Assembly: GCA_019116185.1 (NCBI GenBank)
Contig: DXCD01000212.1
Location: 1 to 9,854 of the forward strand
Source of the DNA: Candidatus Mediterraneibacter stercorigallinarum
Lineage (GTDB): Bacteria; Bacillota; Clostridia; Lachnospirales; Lachnospiraceae
Reading direction: 5' to 3'
DNA length: 9,854 nucleotides
Shown here: one piece after another, positions 6,785 through 9,854 of the stretch
Layout of the letters: every line of letters begins with the position of its first letter
Numbering within the stretch: position 1 is the first letter of the stretch
Translations under genes and position numbers: made by a program
Notes under the pieces: model-generated
The model's input: only the letters and a program-made list of their open reading frames with translations
Databases searched by the model: none
Told to the model about the DNA's origin: nothing

Positions 6785-7954
6785 ATGAAACAAAAGCTTT
6801 TTGACAAATTCACAGAACTTTTCGGCAGTTCAGAGGGCGCGCGCTTTTATTTTGCACCGGGCCGCGTGAACCTGATCGGCGAACACACAGACTACAACGG
6901 AGGTCATGTATTTCCCTGCGCCCTGACAATGGGTACATATGCAGTGGCAAGAAAAAGAGACGACCGTAAGATGCATTTTTATTCCATGAATCTGGATACA
7001 TTCGGCGTGGTTGAGACTTCTCTTGACGATCTGACCAACAAAAAAGAATACAACTGGGCAAACTATCCCTTTGGCGTTGTATGGGCTTTCGCTGAGAAAG
7101 GATATAAACTGGACAGCGGATTTGACATGGTAATCTGGGGAAACATCCCGAACGGAGCCGGACTCTCTTCTTCTGCTTCCCTTGAAGTGCTCACAGGAGT
7201 CATCCTTACAGACCTGTTCGGCATCACAGACCTGACCATGACTGACCTTGCCCTCATCGGCCAGTACTCTGAGAACAATTTCAACGGCTGCAACTGCGGT
7301 ATCATGGACCAGTTCGCCAGCGCCAACGGGAAAAAGGACAATGCCATCTTCCTTGATACAAATACTCTGAAATTCGAGTATGCTCCCATCAAGCTGGATG
7401 ACGCTAAGATCATTATTACAAACAGCAAGGTAAAACACAGCCTTGTAGACTCAGCTTACAACGACAGACGCCAGGAGTGTACAGACGCTCTTGCCGCTCT
7501 GAAGACAAAACTGGACATCAACTCACTCGGCGACCTGACACCGGAAGAATTCGAGGCAAACAAGGAACTCATCACTGACCCGGTACAGTTAAAGCGCGCG
7601 AAACATGCTGTATATGAAAACCAGCGCACGATTGACGCCGTAGCCGCGTTAAAAGCCGGTGATATCACGAAGTTCGGCGAACTGATGAATCAGTCACATA
7701 TCTCTCTGCGCGACGACTATGAGGTATCCTGTGAAGAGATCGATATCCTCGTAGACATGGCTTGGAAGATCCCGGGCGTGATCGGCTCCCGTATCACAGG
7801 AGGCGGATTCGGCGGATGTACAGTCAGCATTGTAAAGAACGAAGCAGTTGACACATTTATCGAGAGCATCGGACAGGCTTACAAAGAGAAAGTCGGACAT
7901 GAGGCTGAATTCTACACCGTAGATATCGGAGCAGGCGCTTCCCGCCTTGACTGA
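6785..7954 (+). CDS. galK: Galactokinase
   Basis: Cytosolic GHMP-family kinase that phosphorylates alpha-D-galactose at C1 with ATP, the entry step of the Leloir pathway. At 389 residues it is full length. It has the galactokinase signature GRVNLIGEHTDYNGG (26-40, with catalytic Arg27 and substrate-binding Glu33, His34 and Asp36), the ATP loop IPNGAGLSSSASLE (121-134), the catalytic Asp175 in CGIMDQF, and the third GHMP motif SRITGGGFGGC near the C-terminus. The frame extends up to a GTG at 6743, but the ATG at 6785 is chosen because AGGAGG (6771-6776) precedes it by 8 nt and the conserved protein begins there. It is first in an operon with galT, 133 nt downstream. The gene order and the divergent AraC gene suggest induction by galactose or a galactoside. 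Confidence 0.97.
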   Translation: MKQKLFDKFTELFGSSEGARFYFAPGRVNLIGEHTDYNGGHVFPCALTMGTYAVARKRDDRKMHFYSMNLDTFGVVETSLDDLTNKKEYNWANYPFGVVWAFAEKGYKLDSGFDMVIWGNIPNGAGLSSSASLEVLTGVILTDLFGITDLTMTDLALIGQYSENNFNGCNCGIMDQFASANGKKDNAIFLDTNTLKFEYAPIKLDDAKIIITNSKVKHSLVDSAYNDRRQECTDALAALKTKLDINSLGDLTPEEFEANKELITDPVQLKRAKHAVYENQRTIDAVAALKAGDITKFGELMNQSHISLRDDYEVSCEEIDILVDMAWKIPGVIGSRITGGGFGGCTVSIVKNEAVDTFIESIGQAYKEKVGHEAEFYTVDIGAGASRLD

Positions 7955-7998
7955 TCCGGACAGCCGCACAGACAAGATTAATCATTCTGCGTAATATC

Positions 7999-8032
7999 CC
8001 GCCGCGGCCGCGCCATATGTCGGCCGCGGCGG
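7999..8032. repeat. Perfect 12-bp GC-only hairpin between galK and galT
   Basis: CCGCCGCGGCCG (7999-8010) and its exact reverse complement CGGCCGCGGCGG (8021-8032) flank a 10-nt loop centred on CATATG. The stem is entirely G and C and would be very stable in the mRNA. No T-tract follows on the plus strand (CTCAATATCC), so it is not an ordinary intrinsic terminator. It may block exonuclease and stabilise the galK part of the message, set the galK to galT ratio, or be a copy of a dispersed palindromic repeat. Confidence 0.8.
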
Positions 8033-8034
8033 CT

Positions 8035-8079
8035 CAATATCCGGGAAAACAGTATCCCGGGAACCAATATCTGGGAGGA
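8035..8079 (+). repeat. Three tandem 15-bp repeats ending in the galT Shine-Dalgarno
   Basis: Three consecutive 15-bp units begin CAATATCCGGGA (8035), CAGTATCCCGGGA (8050) and CAATATCTGGGAGG (8065). The last contains the galT ribosome binding site GGGAGG (8073-8078). Units one and two also make a small stem, CCGGGA (8041-8046) with TCCCGG (8055-8060). TCCCGG could also pair with a CTGGGA-type stretch in the third unit, so the repeats may give alternative folds around the ribosome site. Confidence 0.65.
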
Positions 8080-8087
8080 AAACCATC

Positions 8088-9578
8088 ATGCTTTATGAAT
8101 CTATCAAAAAACTGGTTCAGTACGGGATCAACACCGGGCTGACCCCCGAATCAGAGAGGATCTATACAACAAACCTTCTTCTGGACCTTCTCAAAGAGGA
8201 CAGCTATGAAGACGTGTCCTGCGATCTTGATAACATCGTTCTGGAAGAAGTACTCCAAGACCTGCTCGACGAGGCAGTCAAAAGGGGCATCATCGAGGAC
8301 AGCATCACATACCGCGATCTCTTTGACACCAAGCTCATGAACTGCCTGATGCCGCGTCCGGCACAGATCCAGGATCAGTTCTGGAAGAAATACGAGGATT
8401 CTCCTGAGACCGCAACCGATTATTACTATAAATTAAGCCAGGACAGCGATTATATCCGCCGCTACCGCATCAAAAAAGACAGGAAATGGACCGTTGACAC
8501 CAAGTACGGCACTCTTGATATCACGATCAACCTGTCCAAGCCGGAGAAAGATCCCAAGGCGATCGCAGCAGCAGGAAAGGCAAAATCCGCATCCTACCCG
8601 AAATGCCAGCTCTGTATGGAAAACGAGGGCTACGCAGGCCGCGCCAACCACCCGGCAAGGGAAAATCACAGGATCATCCCAATCACCATCCAGGGAACAA
8701 AATGGGGATTCCAGTATTCTCCGTATGTTTATTACAATGAGCACTGCATCGTCTTCAACGGCGAGCACATCCCCATGAAAATCGACCGAAATGCATTTGC
8801 AAAGCTGTTTGATTTTATCAAACTCTTCCCCCACTATTTCCTCGGGTCTAATGCTGACCTTCCGATTGTGGGCGGCTCGATCTTAAGCCATGACCATTTC
8901 CAGGGTGGAAACTATACCTTTGCCATGGCAAAGGCTCCGGTCATCGAAGAATTTACTGTAAAAGGCTATGAGGACGTGTCCGCCGGCATCGTAAAATGGC
9001 CGCTCTCCGTCATCCGCCTCCGCGGAGAAGACACCGAGCGTATCATTGACCTTGCTGACCACATCCTGAAGGCATGGCGCTCCTACACGGATGAAGATGC
9101 ATTTATCTTCGCTGAGACAGACGGCGTGCCGCACAACACGATCACCCCGATCGCGCGCAAAAAAGACGGGCTCTACGAACTGGACCTGACACTGCGCAAC
9201 AACATTACCACAGAGGAGCATCCGCTGGGCGTCTATCATCCCCATGCGAAACTTCATCATATCAAAAAAGAGAACATCGGGCTTATCGAGGTCATGGGAC
9301 TCGCAGTCCTGCCTGCCCGCTTGAAGGGCGAGATGGAACTCTTAAAAGAGTACATCCTTGAAGGGAAAGACATCCGCAGCGACGAGCAGATCGCAAAACA
9401 CGCGGACTGGATTGATGAATTCCTGCCCGCATATTCAGATATCAATGCAGATAATATCGAACACATCCTGGAACAGGAAGTCGGTAAAGTCTTCTGCCAG
9501 GTGCTGGAAGATGCAGGAGTGTATAAATGCACGGAAGACGGGATGAAAAAATTCCGGAGGTTCCTGGAGGTACTGTAA
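8088..9578 (+). CDS. galT: UDP-glucose--hexose-1-phosphate uridylyltransferase, class II
   Basis: Exchanges galactose-1-phosphate with UDP-glucose to give glucose-1-phosphate and UDP-galactose, the second Leloir step. At 496 residues it belongs to the longer Firmicutes class II GalT (GalT family 2), not the roughly 350-residue E. coli type. Family features are RPAQIQDQFW (90-99), YPKCQLCMENEGYAGRANHP (170-189), FQYSPYVYYNEHCIVF (208-223) and the active site GGSILSHDHFQGG (262-274), where the HDH triad (268-270) stands in for the HPH of class I enzymes and supplies the uridylylated His. The C-terminal half has the DGVPHNTITPIARK and HPHAKLHHIKKENIGLIEVMGLAVLPARL blocks. The ATG at 8088 has GGGAGG at 8073-8078, 9 nt upstream. 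It pairs with galK; galE and galM are not in the window. Confidence 0.96.
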   Translation: MLYESIKKLVQYGINTGLTPESERIYTTNLLLDLLKEDSYEDVSCDLDNIVLEEVLQDLLDEAVKRGIIEDSITYRDLFDTKLMNCLMPRPAQIQDQFWKKYEDSPETATDYYYKLSQDSDYIRRYRIKKDRKWTVDTKYGTLDITINLSKPEKDPKAIAAAGKAKSASYPKCQLCMENEGYAGRANHPARENHRIIPITIQGTKWGFQYSPYVYYNEHCIVFNGEHIPMKIDRNAFAKLFDFIKLFPHYFLGSNADLPIVGGSILSHDHFQGGNYTFAMAKAPVIEEFTVKGYEDVSAGIVKWPLSVIRLRGEDTERIIDLADHILKAWRSYTDEDAFIFAETDGVPHNTITPIARKKDGLYELDLTLRNNITTEEHPLGVYHPHAKLHHIKKENIGLIEVMGLAVLPARLKGEMELLKEYILEGKDIRSDEQIAKHADWIDEFLPAYSDINADNIEHILEQEVGKVFCQVLEDAGVYKCTEDGMKKFRRFLEVL

Positions 9579-9609
9579 ATCTGGATTTGTGCGTTCAATC
9601 TGGATTTGT
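9578..9609. repeat. 13-bp direct repeat at the galT stop
   Basis: AATCTGGATTTGT occurs at 9578-9590, starting on the last base of the galT stop codon, and again at 9597-9609, a 19-bp period. No third copy is seen. It may be a slippage duplication; no function is apparent. Confidence 0.7.
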
Positions 9610-9617
9610 CGGGGATC

Positions 9618-9658
9618 CCTTTGCTGAAGTAAATCATCCGGAAACAGCGGGGGTTTTT
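9618..9658 (+). terminator. Weak candidate terminator of the galKT operon
   Basis: CCTTTGCTG (9618-9626) can pair with CAGCGGGGG (9645-9653) through four Watson-Crick pairs at the loop end, three U-G pairs and two C-G pairs. It is followed directly by TTTTT (9654-9658). The loop is 18 nt. Position and T-tract suit an intrinsic terminator, but the wobble pairs make it weak. Confidence 0.35.
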
Positions 9659-9690
9659 CAAGACATATTCGCAGAGGGCGGATGTGTGGC

Positions 9691-9854
9691 TTCGGTTCCT
9701 GATCCGTAATCTGGGAAAGGCTAAAAGGCAGGAAGCACGGCTAAAAACAATTGAACAGTGGACGATTCGGCTCCGCCTCAGGCATCCACTGTTCAATTAA
9801 CGCCGTACTCCCTGCCTTTAAGACTTTCCAACAGATTACTCCAAAGTCACCGAA
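9691..9854. repeat. Large imperfect inverted repeat (foldback) running to the window edge
   Basis: The left arm (9691-9762) and the reverse complement of the right arm (9785-9854) align along their whole length, by hand about 54 identical positions of 72. Paired blocks, from the outside in: TTCGGT (9691-9696) with ACCGAA (9849-9854); TAATCTG (9707-9713) with CAGATTA (9832-9838); GGAAAG (9714-9719) with CTTTCC (9824-9829); AAAGGCAGG (9724-9732) with CCTGCCTTT (9811-9819); ACGGC (9737-9741) with GCCGT (9802-9806); and a perfect 14-bp inner stem (9749-9762 with 9785-9798) around a 22-nt loop. The arms may continue past the window. It could be a MITE-like element, a structured RNA or paired repeat copies. 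No transposase is visible. Confidence 0.75.
9743..9798 (-). terminator. Candidate intrinsic terminator for a minus-strand gene beyond the edge
   Basis: Read on the minus strand, the perfect 14-bp stem AATTGAACAGTGGA (9798-9785) with TCCACTGTTCAATT (9762-9749), loop of 22 nt, is followed by G and then TTTTT (9747-9743). No T-tract follows on the plus strand. This would suit a gene arriving from the right and converging on galT. The long loop and the enclosing foldback leave other explanations open. Confidence 0.4.

Noticed and set aside
9257..9796. 179-aa minus-strand open frame across the galT 3' end and foldback
   Set aside because: Most of it is antisense to conserved galT, the composition is atypical and there is no ribosome binding site; treated as a shadow.

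Overview
The window reads as a chromosomal segment of a Clostridia bacterium, most likely a gut Lachnospiraceae. I infer this from a DUF4364 gene (a family I know mainly from Clostridia), a class II GalT, strong AGGAGG-type ribosome binding sites, moderate GC content and the close packing of genes. I see no phage, plasmid, transposase, rRNA or tRNA gene and no CRISPR array. The protein-coding content is ordinary core metabolism and housekeeping. The unusual material lies between the genes.

Layout. (1) Positions 1-2763, plus strand: a candidate extended -10 promoter, then a malic enzyme, a TIGR01212/YhcC-type radical SAM protein and a DUF4364 winged-helix protein. These three overlap end to end (4 nt and 8 nt), so they look like one translationally coupled operon. 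(2) Positions 2783-5609, minus strand, converging on the first block across only 19 nt: a secreted or membrane-anchored polysaccharide deacetylase, then tcdA (t6A dehydratase), then rarA (replication-fork AAA+ ATPase), with gaps of 30 and 10 nt. (3) Positions 5746-6591, minus strand: an AraC-family regulator, diverging from (4) galK and galT on the plus strand, 6785-9578. (5) Positions 9579-9854: no confident gene. It holds a 13-nt direct repeat, a weak terminator for galT, and a large imperfect inverted repeat that runs to the right edge.

How the genes work together. galK and galT carry out the first two committed Leloir steps (galactose to galactose-1-phosphate, then exchange with UDP-glucose). 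The divergent AraC regulator is the obvious candidate controller. The shared 193-nt intergenic region holds two copies of a TGCA(C)ACATTTTT motif 21-22 bp apart, the spacing AraC-family proteins normally use. They overlap the regulator's own -35 and lie just upstream of the galK -35. galE, galM and a transporter are not in the window. Malic enzyme links malate to pyruvate. Its two co-transcribed partners have no firmly assigned function.

Points for a second look: the foldback at 9691-9854; a triple 15-bp repeat that includes the galT Shine-Dalgarno, behind a perfect 12-bp GC hairpin; an ACG codon where the deacetylase start seems to belong; the two-site operator; and a short match to the 3' end of type I-C CRISPR repeats in the malic enzyme leader. 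None of these amounts to a demonstrable new multi-gene system.
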